From: Caldisericum exile AZM16c01
GTDB lineage: Bacteria; Caldisericota; Caldisericia; Caldisericales; Caldisericaceae
Assembly: GCF_000284335.1 (NCBI RefSeq)
Contig: NC_017096.1
Span: 620,001-684,000 of the forward strand
Reading direction: 5' to 3'
DNA length: 64,000 nucleotides
How positions within the stretch are numbered: position 1 is the first letter of the stretch; every line of letters starts with the position of its first letter. The notes beneath the pieces were generated by a model. The model worked only from the letters and a program-made list of their open reading frames with translations, was not told the DNA's origin and made no database searches. The position numbers were made by a program, and so were the translations under genes. Shown piece after piece: positions 1 to 8,540 of the stretch.

Positions 1-723
1 AAGATATCTTAAAATTTGTCTTCCTTCACGAAGTGTAATTCCCATTTCTTTACATATTGTCGGAAAATCTTTTCTTCCGTCAATTTTATTGTAGAATGCA
101 ATGTTTCTATCACCGTAGACAGGCGTGTTCACCGCATACCATCCGGTTTCTTTTACAGGAATGACTTGATCCTCCTCTTTTAGAACATCCTCGGTTTCAA
201 AACTCATCGTAATGAGGCCTTTATCAAAAAGGGAAGCAAGAATTTCAAGAGTTTTCATTTCTCCCATTGGAGAATTCATAAGCAACCGCAAAAGTGTTGT
301 TGGTTCTCTAACAAGAGCAAGTATTTTCCATTCCTCTGGTGTGAGTTTTACTTCTTCTGATTTTGCCTCACCTATATCAAAAACGATATCGTAGTTTGGA
401 AATTTCTTTTTTAGTTCTTCCCATCTCTTCAAAATGTTATCGATATCTTTTGTAAGTGATTCGAGTTCTTTTGCTTTGTCGCTTTCTTTTACATCATCCA
501 TTTTAATAAACTCGAATTTTCCAGACCTGAGGCCTGCCGCTTTTTCAAATGATGAGATTGGATCTTTGTCTCCTTCTGCATTAACTAAGATGCCGTTTTT
601 GAAATAGAGAAATACATGCGTTGAGTCACCAATGATTTCAAGTTTTCCTGTGCCTTTCATGGATTGAACTAAATTCAATAAGCCTTTAAGGTCAAGTTCA
701 CTTAAATCTCCCGTTAAAGCCAT
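1..723 (-). CDS. DUF4388 (PATAN-like) domain protein, 3' end outside window
   Basis: The reverse strand is open from the window edge to an ATG at 721-723, preceded by a GGGAGG ribosome site. The first 241 codons are visible. The N-terminus (GDLSELDLKGLLNLVQSMKG) is the typical opening of DUF4388, a domain found in bacterial signalling and gliding-related regulators where it is thought to mediate protein interaction. Residues 1 to about 75 form this domain. A charged, helix-rich linker follows, then a region that looks like one or two small helix-turn-helix folds (around LTPEEWKILALVREPTTLLR). The function is not known. It is divergent from rapZ, with a short shared promoter region. Confidence 0.75.
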   Translation of the reverse strand, partial: MALTGDLSELDLKGLLNLVQSMKGTGKLEIIGDSTHVFLYFKNGILVNAEGDKDPISSFEKAAGLRSGKFEFIKMDDVKESDKAKELESLTKDIDNILKRWEELKKKFPNYDIVFDIGEAKSEEVKLTPEEWKILALVREPTTLLRLLMNSPMGEMKTLEILASLFDKGLITMSFETEDVLKEEDQVIPVKETGWYAVNTPVYGDRNIAFYNKIDGRKDFPTICKEMGITLREGRQILRYL

Positions 724-774
724 CCTCAGCCTCCCTTTTTTAAGATTTATTTTACTATTCTTATTATAGATATT

Positions 775-803
775 TTTAAAAAAAGTCAAATAGCATGTAT
801 AAT
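775..803 (+). promoter_or_regulatory. Promoter of rapZ, predicted leaderless
   Basis: A perfect TATAAT lies at 798-803. A weak -35 (TTTAAA, 775-780) sits 17 nt upstream. The ATG at 810 begins exactly 6 nt after the -10 box, so the expected transcription start coincides with the start codon. No Shine-Dalgarno sequence precedes either possible ATG (795 or 810), and the 795 ATG would lie upstream of the predicted transcript start. Confidence 0.6.
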
Positions 804-809
804 ATTTCG

Positions 810-1697
810 ATGAAAGAGCGAATCAATTTTGTAATTATAACTGGGTTAAGTGGCGCAGGAAAGACAAAAACCGTTGGAGTAATGGAAGATTTGGGTTATT
901 ACTGTATTGATAATCTTCCACCAACTCTAATAAATGACTTTATAAAAATTGCACAGAGTACTGATGGTAAAATTAACAAAATTTGTGCAGTAATAGATAT
1001 AAGGAGCAAGGATTTCTTACAACAATTTCCAGAAATTGTTAAAGAATTGAAAAAAAGAGAGGATATAAATCTAAAGATCATTTTCCTTGAGGCATCAGTT
1101 GAAGCGCTTGTTAAAAGATTTTCCGAAACAAGAAGAAAGCATCCTTTTGATGAAAGCACTTCTGTAACTCTTGAAGAAAAAATTAAAGAGGAAATAAACT
1201 GTCTTACTCCAATTAAGGAAATCGCAGATATTGTGGTTGACACAACACATTTTAAAGTTCAGGACCTTAAGAGAAAAATTATCGAAATTCTCACATTACC
1301 TGAAGAGAAAGCACTACATATTACGATAATTACTTTTGGCTACAAATATGGTGTGCCGATTCAGTCTGATATTGTAATTGATGTTCGTTTTATTCCAAAT
1401 CCTTTTTATGAGGAGGAACTGACTTTTAAGTCAGGGCTTGATAAAGAAGTACAGGATTTTGTTTTGAGTTTTGAGGAGACGAGGGAATTTCTCAAAAAAC
1501 TTATAGATTTCTTGCTATTCTTAATCCCTTATTATATAAAAGAGGGTAAATCATATCTTACAATTTCACTTGGTTGCACAGGCGGACATCACAGGTCTGT
1601 CGCTATAGGTGAAATTCTATCCGAGAAGCTTAAAGAAAAAGGCTTTAACGTTTCTGTTGTTCACAAGGATTTGCAAAATGAGGATAGAACAAAGTAA
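810..1697 (+). CDS. rapZ: RapZ/YvcJ family nucleotide-binding protein
   Basis: RapZ/YvcJ proteins are P-loop ATP/GTP-binding proteins. In Escherichia coli RapZ is an RNA-binding adaptor controlling GlmS synthesis; in Firmicutes YvcJ affects competence. The Walker A motif GLSGAGKT lies at residues 12-19, and the conserved C-terminal GCTGGHHRSV motif is present. Length (295 aa) matches the family. I place the start at ATG 810 rather than ATG 795, because 810 sits 6 nt after a TATAAT box and 795 would precede the likely transcript start. The 3' end overlaps yvcK by 20 nt, and rapZ-yvcK-whiA-rpoN form one tightly overlapping unit, as in Firmicutes. Confidence 0.93.
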   Translation: MKERINFVIITGLSGAGKTKTVGVMEDLGYYCIDNLPPTLINDFIKIAQSTDGKINKICAVIDIRSKDFLQQFPEIVKELKKREDINLKIIFLEASVEALVKRFSETRRKHPFDESTSVTLEEKIKEEINCLTPIKEIADIVVDTTHFKVQDLKRKIIEILTLPEEKALHITIITFGYKYGVPIQSDIVIDVRFIPNPFYEEELTFKSGLDKEVQDFVLSFEETREFLKKLIDFLLFLIPYYIKEGKSYLTISLGCTGGHHRSVAIGEILSEKLKEKGFNVSVVHKDLQNEDRTK

Positions 1698-2988
1698 ATT
1701 AAGGTTTTTATTACCTGGCTTAAAATTAAAGAGATACATTGCTCTAATTATATTTTCAATTTTTCTTCTTATGTACGGAATTTTTGTATTTTCTACCGCT
1801 ATCTCAGGAAACGACAATCTTATGCAGAGCAATCTTTATCCTGGGAAATATTTTGATGTCCGTTTCGAAAATTTATATATTCAGGTTGGTTCACTTCTTG
1901 TAATAATACTTTCACTTACACTTCTTTACTTAGGAATTACTCTTCTTGTCCAATCTGTTGCAAAGGCACTTGTACCTGATAAACCGTATGAGGAGATATT
2001 TGACCTTCTTTTTGAAAGTAGGAAGGAAAGTCTTAAAAAGCGTGTTGTTAATATTGGTGGTGGCACCGGAACTACATCAGTCCTTGAAGGGTTGAGGGGT
2101 AAGTTTTTAAAAATCGCTGCTGTGATAACTGTTGCGGATTCTGGTGGTTCGTCGGGAAGACTTAGAAGAGAATTAAATGTTCCGCCACCAGGTGATATAA
2201 GGAATTGTCTTCTTGCTTTAACTGAGGAAAATTCTCTTGCAAGAAAAATTCTTTCATACAGATTTAATGCACCCAACTCGTGTCTTGATGGACATAACCT
2301 TGGAAATATTCTTATTGCAGGCTTAACAAAGGTAACAAACGATTTTGGTGATGCCGTTCTCAAGCTTTCAAAACTTCTTAATATAAACGGTGAAGTCTTG
2401 CCTTTTACTGAAGATGAAGCAATTTTGTGTGCTGAGTTTGAAGACGGGGAAATCGTTGAGGGGGAAGCAGAAATAACGGAAAGAGGAAAGAAAATAAAAA
2501 AAGTATTTTTAAAAAATGGAGAAATTAAACCTTATTTACCTGCTTTAGAAAGAATCCTTAATGCGAATGTTATTGTGATAGGCCCGGGAAGTTTGTTTAC
2601 AAGCATAATGCCACCTCTTTTACTTCCAGCAATTGTGGATACAATAAGAAGGTCGACTGCTATCAAAATTTATATTGTCAATGCAATGACTGAACATGGA
2701 GAGACTGATGGTTTTAAGGCATCTGACCATGTGAAGGCAATAGTCCACATTCTTGGAGATGGCGTTCTAAACTATGCTATTATAAATACAAAAGAATTTT
2801 CAGAAGAAACATTAGCAAGGTATAGACTTTCAAATTCTGAGCCTGTTTTTCCCGATGTCGAGAATGTTAAGAAACTTGGCGTTAAACCTATTGTAGGGGA
2901 TTTTGCAAAGGAAAGAGGTGGTCTCATACGACACGATCCAGAGGCACTGGGCGGAATAATAATGAAGTTAGCACAAAAGAGAGTTTAA
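1678..2988 (+). CDS. yvcK: YvcK/CofD-like gluconeogenesis factor, membrane-anchored
   Basis: YvcK proteins bind UDP-sugars and are needed for growth on gluconeogenic carbon sources and for cell-wall homeostasis. The chosen ATG at 1678 follows AAGGA and overlaps the end of rapZ; 436 aa. Two hydrophobic segments (about residues 20-41 and 70-92) precede the catalytic-fold domain, which starts with VVNIGGGTGTT near residue 123 and includes ADSGGSSGRLR and GDIRNCLLAL. Bacillus YvcK (about 317 aa) lacks the membrane anchor, so this is the longer architecture. It lies between rapZ and whiA, the conserved order in Firmicutes. Confidence 0.93.
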   Translation: MRIEQSKLRFLLPGLKLKRYIALIIFSIFLLMYGIFVFSTAISGNDNLMQSNLYPGKYFDVRFENLYIQVGSLLVIILSLTLLYLGITLLVQSVAKALVPDKPYEEIFDLLFESRKESLKKRVVNIGGGTGTTSVLEGLRGKFLKIAAVITVADSGGSSGRLRRELNVPPPGDIRNCLLALTEENSLARKILSYRFNAPNSCLDGHNLGNILIAGLTKVTNDFGDAVLKLSKLLNINGEVLPFTEDEAILCAEFEDGEIVEGEAEITERGKKIKKVFLKNGEIKPYLPALERILNANVIVIGPGSLFTSIMPPLLLPAIVDTIRRSTAIKIYIVNAMTEHGETDGFKASDHVKAIVHILGDGVLNYAIINTKEFSEETLARYRLSNSEPVFPDVENVKKLGVKPIVGDFAKERGGLIRHDPEALGGIIMKLAQKRV

Positions 2989-3017
2989 ATATAAGGCTTA
3001 AAAGAGAACTTGTTTCG

Positions 3018-3815
3018 GTGGGAGAAGAGCCCCTTTTTGAACTTTATGGGATAGTGTTAGGAAATGGGCGAATCGTAATTTCAAATGAAAAGATGCTTAA
3101 ATTTTCTTCTCGTGAGTTATTTGTTATCAGAAAAATAATTTCTCTTTTTAACGATTTAAATATAAAAAGGGAAAAGGATATTATTTCAAGCGAAAGGGGA
3201 ATCCATGAAATAATATTCACAAGTGTTTCAGAGGATTTTGACATTGAAGAAATTTTTGAAAGGGTATCAAACGCAAAGATAAATCAAAAGAAGGCATTTT
3301 TGCGTGGCGTTTACCTTGGATGTGGCATTATCTCAACTCCGCCTTCTTATCACCTTGAATTCAGATTTGAAAAAGATGCAGAAAGGGATTTTGTCTCTCA
3401 TATTCTTTCTCAGTTTAAGATTAAACATTCCACAAAACCCGGCAGAATTTTCATAAAAGGTCGCGAAAATATAAAGGATTTCCTTTACGCTGTAAAGGCG
3501 TTTCATATCTACACCGAACTTGAAGAGGACGCAGTTGAAAAATCAGTCTTAAATGAAGCAAATAGGCTTGCTAACTTTGAATACGCAAACCTAAAAAGAC
3601 AAACAGACTCTGCTTCAAAAGAGATTAAGGCAATAAAATCTCTCATTGAGAAAGGCAAATTTGAGAGCCTCGATCCAGATCTTAAAGAGGTTGCCATTTT
3701 ACGACTTGAATATCCTTTTCTATCCCTAAGAGAGCTTTCTGAAAAAACTAAGGGACGGTTCTCAAAGCAGGAAATTTATTACAGGTTGAGGAAAATCGAG
3801 TCCTATGGAGAATAA
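3018..3815 (+). CDS. whiA: WhiA-family DNA-binding protein
   Basis: WhiA combines a degenerate LAGLIDADG homing-endonuclease fold with a C-terminal helix-turn-helix and acts in sporulation or cell division. Seen here: LRGVYLGCGIISTPPSYHLEF in the N-terminal half (LAGLIDADG-like), and a C-terminal DPDLKEVAILRLEYPFLSLR helix-turn-helix followed by RFSKQEIYYRLRKIE. The first canonical in-frame start is GTG 3018, without a good ribosome site. Homology-like residues (IRLKREL) continue upstream of it, so the true start may be a non-canonical codon such as ATA at 2991, just after the yvcK stop. Its 3' end overlaps rpoN by 11 nt. Confidence 0.88.
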   Translation: MGEEPLFELYGIVLGNGRIVISNEKMLKFSSRELFVIRKIISLFNDLNIKREKDIISSERGIHEIIFTSVSEDFDIEEIFERVSNAKINQKKAFLRGVYLGCGIISTPPSYHLEFRFEKDAERDFVSHILSQFKIKHSTKPGRIFIKGRENIKDFLYAVKAFHIYTELEEDAVEKSVLNEANRLANFEYANLKRQTDSASKEIKAIKSLIEKGKFESLDPDLKEVAILRLEYPFLSLRELSEKTKGRFSKQEIYYRLRKIESYGE

Positions 3816-5043
3816 GAACAGAGTAAAACAGATTTTAAGACAGAAGTTTTTGCCCTACCTTGTCTTAAAATCACACATATTTGAACTTCCTAATCTTGAA
3901 CTTAATAAGTACATAGATAATCTAATTGAGAGTAATCCTTTTATTGACGAAGGTGATACCATTGTTTACGAAGAATTTGAAACAGTGTTGGCGCCTCAGG
4001 ATGACGACCTGTATAGTTTTCTAAGAACTCAGATTGAAGTTTGTCCCGTTGACGATACACTCAAAGAAATTGCTTACAAGATTGTCGATAATCTTGATGA
4101 ATGTGGATTTTTAACGAAGAACGAAAATGATCTCGTAAAAGAAATCGGTGTAAAAAAAAGTGATTTTAGGAAGGCACTTGAATTTGTCCAAACTCTCGAG
4201 CCTATAGGAGTTGCCGCAAGAAATATACAGGAGTATTTTGTAATCCAACTTTCAAACGAAGATGAAGTACCTGCCGAAATAAAAAAGTTAATATTTAATG
4301 ATCTTGAAAACCTTATGAAAGAAAACTATAAAGAACTTATAAAGAAATACAAGATGTCAAAAGAAGAACTATTTTCTCTTAGGGAAAAGTTGCTTTCTAT
4401 GGATGCATGTCCTGCAAAGGAATTTAGGACTGTTAATTTTATAAGCCATGTCCCAGATATTATTGTTGAAAAAGACGGTGATGACTTTAAGGTTTCCGTG
4501 AATAGGTCTTCAAGAAGAGTCATCCGCCTCGTTGAGAACTATGCAAAATTAATTGATAGATTGCAAGATAAAATTGAAAAAGTTGAACTTGAAGATTTAT
4601 TAAACAGGGCCCAATGGTCGATTCACGCAATTGAAGAGCGAGATAATTTACTTGAAAAAATCGCACAGAGAATTGTGAGTGAAAACGTGGATTTTTTAAA
4701 AGGGACCGGAGAAGTTAATAAACTCTCAATTGAAGACTTTGTTTCAGAGGATGTGGACTATTCAACGATTTCAAGGCTTATTCAAGGAAAGTATATATTA
4801 ACTCCCATTTCTATGTTTCCTTTGAGGTATTTTATTAAACACAAAAATGAGAAATTTAACGAGGAAAAAGTCCTTAAAGAAATAAGAGAAATTATTGAAA
4901 ACGAGGATAAAACCAACCCTTACACGGACGAAGAAATTGAGAAAATTTTGAAAGATAAGGGTTATGATATAAAGAGGAGGACGGTTTCAAAGTACAGAGA
5001 AAAGTTGAAAATACCAAACTCATCAAAGAGAAAAGTCAGTTAA
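3805..5043 (+). CDS. rpoN: RNA polymerase sigma-54 factor
   Basis: Sigma-54 directs transcription from -24/-12 promoters and needs AAA+ activators. The N-terminal activator-interacting region is visible (residues about 8-46, ending LIESNPFID). The core-binding region follows (DDTLKEIAYKIVDNLDECGF and PIGVAARNIQEYF). The C-terminal RpoN box is clear (RRTVSKYREKLKIPNSSKRK). At 412 aa it is on the short side; the acidic region II is nearly absent. ATG 3805 lies inside the end of whiA, implying translational coupling. No sigma-54 activator gene lies in this window, and I did not find a convincing -24/-12 promoter. Confidence 0.92.
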   Translation: MENKNRVKQILRQKFLPYLVLKSHIFELPNLELNKYIDNLIESNPFIDEGDTIVYEEFETVLAPQDDDLYSFLRTQIEVCPVDDTLKEIAYKIVDNLDECGFLTKNENDLVKEIGVKKSDFRKALEFVQTLEPIGVAARNIQEYFVIQLSNEDEVPAEIKKLIFNDLENLMKENYKELIKKYKMSKEELFSLREKLLSMDACPAKEFRTVNFISHVPDIIVEKDGDDFKVSVNRSSRRVIRLVENYAKLIDRLQDKIEKVELEDLLNRAQWSIHAIEERDNLLEKIAQRIVSENVDFLKGTGEVNKLSIEDFVSEDVDYSTISRLIQGKYILTPISMFPLRYFIKHKNEKFNEEKVLKEIREIIENEDKTNPYTDEEIEKILKDKGYDIKRRTVSKYREKLKIPNSSKRKVS

Positions 5044-5095
5044 TTTGGTTAAGTATTTATTAGTTATTTTTTACACAAAGTTGTAATTTTTGGTA

Positions 5096-5123
5096 TTGAC
5101 ATAAATTAGTATTTTGCTAAAAT
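5096..5123 (+). promoter_or_regulatory. Sigma-A-type promoter of gap-pgk
   Basis: TTGACA (5096-5101), a 16-nt spacer and TAAAAT (5118-5123), preceded by TGC as an extended -10. A leader of roughly 33 nt carries an AGGAGG ribosome site at 5152-5157. Confidence 0.8.
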
Positions 5124-5163
5124 ATTCATAGTTTAAATTTAGTTAAAAAATTAGGAGGTAAAT

Positions 5164-6174
5164 ATGGCAAAAGTTGCAATTAACGGATTTGGTAGAGTTG
5201 GAAGGCAGGTATTCAAAAGACTTACAGAAGTTTACCCAGAAATTGAGGTCGTTGCAATTAATGATCTATTTCCACCGGATCAACTTGCATTTCTTGCAAA
5301 GTATGACTCTAACTATGGAATTTGGCAAAGGGATATTAAACTTGAAGGAAATGAACTTGTAGTTGACGGAAGAAGAACAAAAATGTTTGCAGAAAAAGAT
5401 CCAACGAATCTTCCGTGGAAGGACCTGGGCGTTGATATCGTAATTGAATCCTCAGGCGCATTCACAAAGAGAGATAAGGCAATGCTTCACATCCAAGCTG
5501 GTGCAAAGAAAGTTATTATTACAGCACCTGCAGAAGGAGAAGACATTACTGTTGTTCTTGGAGTAAACGAAAACTTACTTGATATGGAAAAGCATGTAAT
5601 TATTTCTAATGCGTCTTGTACAACGAATAGTATTGCACCAGTTATAAAGGTAATTCACGATAAAATTGGCATTGAGAAAGGTTTCCTAACAACAACTCAC
5701 TCTTATACTCAAGATCAAAGACTTCTTGACTCACCTCACAAGGACCCAAGAAGGGCAAGATCTGCTGCAACTAACATTATCCCGACAACCACTGGTGCAG
5801 CAAAGGCAGTAGCGTTAACGATTCCTGAACTTAAAGGGAAACTCCACGGATTTGCATTGAGAGTGCCAACACCAACAGTTTCTATTTCTGTCTTCAATGC
5901 GGTTTTAAAAAGAAACGCAACTGCAGAAGAAGTTAACGGATACCTCAAAGAAGCCTCAGAAACCTATATGAAGGGAATTCTTGGATATACCGAAGAGCCG
6001 CTTGTTTCATCCGACTTTAAAGGTATTACTTATTCAGGTGTAGTAGATGCGCTTTCAACAATGGTTGTGGATGGGAACCTTTTGAATGTCGTAAGTTGGT
6101 ATGATAATGAATGGGGATACTCTTGTAGAGTTGCAGATCTTACGAAACTTGTTGTTGAAAAAGCAGGATATTAA
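5164..6174 (+). CDS. gap: Type I glyceraldehyde-3-phosphate dehydrogenase
   Basis: Catalyses the reversible phosphorylating oxidation of glyceraldehyde 3-phosphate to 1,3-bisphosphoglycerate in the cytoplasm. The Rossmann motif is INGFGRVGRQ at residues 6-15. The catalytic Cys is in SNASCTTN at about residue 152, with its partner His in THSYTQDQ. An acidic residue in AINDL (about 31-35) suggests NAD preference. Length (336 aa) is standard. It has its own promoter and a strong AGGAGG site, and is followed 15 nt later by pgk. The order rpoN-gap-pgk resembles the Firmicutes glycolytic operon, but no CggR-type repressor is present. Confidence 0.97.
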   Translation: MAKVAINGFGRVGRQVFKRLTEVYPEIEVVAINDLFPPDQLAFLAKYDSNYGIWQRDIKLEGNELVVDGRRTKMFAEKDPTNLPWKDLGVDIVIESSGAFTKRDKAMLHIQAGAKKVIITAPAEGEDITVVLGVNENLLDMEKHVIISNASCTTNSIAPVIKVIHDKIGIEKGFLTTTHSYTQDQRLLDSPHKDPRRARSAATNIIPTTTGAAKAVALTIPELKGKLHGFALRVPTPTVSISVFNAVLKRNATAEEVNGYLKEASETYMKGILGYTEEPLVSSDFKGITYSGVVDALSTMVVDGNLLNVVSWYDNEWGYSCRVADLTKLVVEKAGY

Positions 6175-6189
6175 TATTAGGAGGACTAA

Positions 6190-7380
6190 ATGAATAAAAA
6201 AACCTTAAGGGATGTTGATATTACAAATAAAAGGGTCCTTGTTAGGGTTGATTTTAATGTGCCCATAACAAAAGACGGTAAAGTTCTTGATGATTTTAGG
6301 ATTTTAAGCGTCCTTCCAACGATAAATTATCTTAGGGAAAGAAATGCAAAAGTTGTTTTAATGAGCCATCTTGGAAGACCGAAAGGAAGAGACGAATCCC
6401 TCAAAATGGACCCTGTTGCAAAAGCCCTTGAGGAACTTGGAGGCTTTAAAGTTTATAAACTTGACGATTGCATCGGAGAAAACGTTAAAAAATTCATTGA
6501 TGAAACTCTCAAAACAGGCGAAGTAGTCCTTCTTGAAAATTTGCGATTCAATAAAGGAGAAGAAGATAATGACCCTGAATTTGCAAAGGCACTTGCAAGT
6601 TTAGGTGATATTTTCGTAAATGATGCCTTCGCAACAGCACACAGGGTTGCTGCATCTACTGTGGGTATTACGCAATACCTTCCGGCAGTCGCAGGAATCC
6701 TAATGGAGAAAGAAATTGCAACACTTTCTAAACTTCTTGAATCTCCCGAGCACCCATATATTGCAGTATTAGGTGGAGCGAAAGTTTCTGATAAGATCGG
6801 TCTTATTAAGAATCTTCTTACAAAGGTTGATGAAATTCTCATCGGTGGCGGCATGTGTTTTACTTTCCTAAAGGTTAAAGGCTACAACATTGGTAGATCT
6901 CTCTGTGAGGATGACAAACTCGATGTCGCAAAGAGCCTTTTGGAGGAAGCAAAAGCGCGAGGTGTTAAGATTGTTCTTCCTGTGGATGTTATCAGTGCAA
7001 CTGAAGTTAAGGAAGAAGGTTATGCAGGCATATTTGACATTGAGGATATGAAGAGTGACCTTGTTGGTGTTGATATTGGTCCCAAGACAGTAAAACTTTT
7101 TGAAAACGAACTTTCGAAAGCAAAGACAATTGTTTGGAATGGTCCTCTTGGAGTCTTTGAGATTGAGAAATTCGCACAAGGTACATTTGAAACAGCAAAA
7201 CTCATTGGAGGACTTGAGGGAGTTACTACTGTTGCAGGTGGCGGAGAAACGGTTGCAGCTTTCAGAAAGTTTAACCTTCAGGATAAGATTACCCATCTTT
7301 CAACAGGTGGTGGAGCGTTTCTCGAATTCCTCGAAGGAAAAGTGCTTCCTGCAGTTGATGCGCTAAACGATAAAGAGTAA
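6190..7380 (+). CDS. pgk: Phosphoglycerate kinase
   Basis: Transfers the acyl phosphate of 1,3-bisphosphoglycerate to ADP, the step after GAPDH. Signature segments are RVLVRVDFNVPI near residues 20-30, the VLLENLRF loop, VLGGAKVSDKI at the hinge, and the nucleotide-binding TVAGGGETVAA near the C-terminus. Length (396 aa) is that of a stand-alone enzyme; it is not fused to triose-phosphate isomerase as in Thermotoga. Ribosome site AGGAGG 6 nt before ATG. It is presumably co-transcribed with gap. Confidence 0.97.
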   Translation: MNKKTLRDVDITNKRVLVRVDFNVPITKDGKVLDDFRILSVLPTINYLRERNAKVVLMSHLGRPKGRDESLKMDPVAKALEELGGFKVYKLDDCIGENVKKFIDETLKTGEVVLLENLRFNKGEEDNDPEFAKALASLGDIFVNDAFATAHRVAASTVGITQYLPAVAGILMEKEIATLSKLLESPEHPYIAVLGGAKVSDKIGLIKNLLTKVDEILIGGGMCFTFLKVKGYNIGRSLCEDDKLDVAKSLLEEAKARGVKIVLPVDVISATEVKEEGYAGIFDIEDMKSDLVGVDIGPKTVKLFENELSKAKTIVWNGPLGVFEIEKFAQGTFETAKLIGGLEGVTTVAGGGETVAAFRKFNLQDKITHLSTGGGAFLEFLEGKVLPAVDALNDKE

Positions 7381-7425
7381 TGAAGTATAAAAAGAAATGA
7401 ATCTTATAAAAAGTAGGAGAAACTT

Positions 7426-8055
7426 ATGAAAAAAATTGTATTAATTGTCGTAGCATCTTTGCTAATGTTTGCTCTTGTTTCAGCAGTCTATGCTTCCTCG
7501 GGAAGCAAAAATATACTTGTCACTTTCAGGAACATAAAAATAGTTATAAACGGTGAGCCCAAACTCTCTTCACAGGAACCATTTATATACAACGGTTCAA
7601 TTTATGTGCCGTTGCGCTTTATTTCCGAAAGCTTAGGTATGTCTGTGAAATGGGACGGGCCTACTAACACGGTAGATATAGAGCCGTTACCAAATACGGT
7701 GACAATTAAAAGCGAGCCAGTTCCTGGAGCAGAAATTACCGTTGAGCAATGCCCAGGGCCCGTTGTTATCTTTAAGAAAAAAACATGTAAGACAGATGAA
7801 AGTGGCAATTTTTCAATTACTTTCTCAAAAAGCGAACTTGCAGCAATGGGAGATCAAACAGATATTCTGCTCACAATTAATGTTAAGGATTCGGCGAGGT
7901 ATTCTCTCGAAGACGTAGCTTCAAATAGAATAGTCGTAAGACTATTGCGTTCAAAAGGACCAACTTATAATTTTACCCTACTTTGGAACCAGAACACCGC
8001 TCAGAATAAGGCTAATAAGGGCTCGTTTGCCGTAAATCCCAAAGCGCAAACTTAA
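7426..8055 (+). CDS. Secreted stalk-domain (copper amine oxidase N-terminal-like) protein
   Basis: A 209-aa protein with a Sec signal peptide (residues 1 to about 24, ending VYASS). A copper-amine-oxidase-N-type stalk domain follows (about 30-85, containing VPLRFISESLGMSVKWDG), a module common in Gram-positive and thermophile surface proteins. The remainder (about 90-200) is a beta-rich domain including PVPGAEITVEQCPG and a GNFSITFSKSEL strand pattern, possibly a transthyretin-like or carboxypeptidase-regulatory fold; this last point is a guess. It lies 45 nt after pgk and could be co-transcribed. The role is unknown, probably at the cell envelope. Confidence 0.75.
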   Translation: MKKIVLIVVASLLMFALVSAVYASSGSKNILVTFRNIKIVINGEPKLSSQEPFIYNGSIYVPLRFISESLGMSVKWDGPTNTVDIEPLPNTVTIKSEPVPGAEITVEQCPGPVVIFKKKTCKTDESGNFSITFSKSELAAMGDQTDILLTINVKDSARYSLEDVASNRIVVRLLRSKGPTYNFTLLWNQNTAQNKANKGSFAVNPKAQT

Positions 8056-8079
8056 TTTGAAAAAAGTTTCCAAAACCTC

Positions 8080-8107
8080 TTGAAATTTCTTTTGAAATCT
8101 GTATAAT
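8080..8107 (+). promoter_or_regulatory. Promoter of secG and probably the tRNA cluster
   Basis: TTGAAA (8080-8085), 16-nt spacer, TATAAT (8102-8107). No terminator-like hairpin was seen between secG and the three tRNA genes, so they may share this transcript. Confidence 0.75.
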
Positions 8108-8130
8108 ACACTTGGAAGAAAGGAATGAAT

Positions 8131-8364
8131 ATGAGTACATTTGCGATTGTATTAATAGTTTTGGATTTGATTTTTGCAGTTAGCACGGTTTTGTCGATCC
8201 TCTTAATGGATCCAAAAGGTGCTGGACTTGGTGCTATTTCTGGTGGCGCAACAGTCTTCCATAATAAGACTGCAAAGGACATTTTGTTGGAGCGTTTGGC
8301 TACCGTATTTGGCATACTATTCGTCCTTACTACAATATTTTTAAACGTATTTAAAGTCTTTTAA
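8131..8364 (+). CDS. secG: Preprotein translocase subunit SecG
   Basis: SecG is the small non-essential subunit of the SecYEG protein-export channel. The 77-aa protein has two transmembrane segments (about 4-22 and 54-75), joined by the diagnostic loop MDPKGAGLGAISGG. I use the second ATG (8131) because AAGGA lies 6 nt upstream of it, whereas it directly abuts the ATG at 8125. A tRNA-Leu(GAG) gene follows immediately, an arrangement also seen downstream of secG in Escherichia coli (leuU) and other bacteria. Confidence 0.93.
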   Translation: MSTFAIVLIVLDLIFAVSTVLSILLMDPKGAGLGAISGGATVFHNKTAKDILLERLATVFGILFVLTTIFLNVFKVF

Positions 8365-8374
8365 GTTTACTTGT

Positions 8375-8459
8375 GCTGGGATGGCGGAATTGGCAGACGC
8401 GCACGTTTGAGGGGCGTGTGGGCTACCCCGTGTGGGTTCGACTCCCACTCCCAGCACCA
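8375..8459 (+). tRNA. tRNA-Leu(GAG)
   Basis: Cloverleaf with acceptor stem GCTGGGA pairing with TCCCAGC and a genome-encoded CCA. The D-arm region reads GGCGGAATTGGCAGACGC. The anticodon loop TTGAGGG gives GAG, and the long variable arm is typical of class II leucine tRNA. It begins 10 nt after secG. Confidence 0.95.
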
Positions 8460-8462
8460 TTT

Positions 8463-8537
8463 GGGCGGATAGTTCAACGGTAGAACGCTTGCCTTACACG
8501 CAAGAAGTTAGAGGTTCGAATCCTCTTTCGCCCACCA
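8463..8537 (+). tRNA. tRNA-Val(TAC)
   Basis: Acceptor stem GGGCGGA pairs with TTTCGCCC positions; anticodon stem CTTGC/GCAAG with loop CTTACAC gives TAC. T-arm GAGGTTCGAATCCTC, CCA encoded. It starts 3 nt after tRNA-Leu. Confidence 0.95.
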
Positions 8538-8540
8538 TGT

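Noticed and set aside
2983-2990. Programmed frameshift joining yvcK and whiA at GTTTAAAT
   Set aside because: The codon phase places a stop in the second slippery codon, which does not fit a -1 heptamer; a non-canonical whiA start is simpler.
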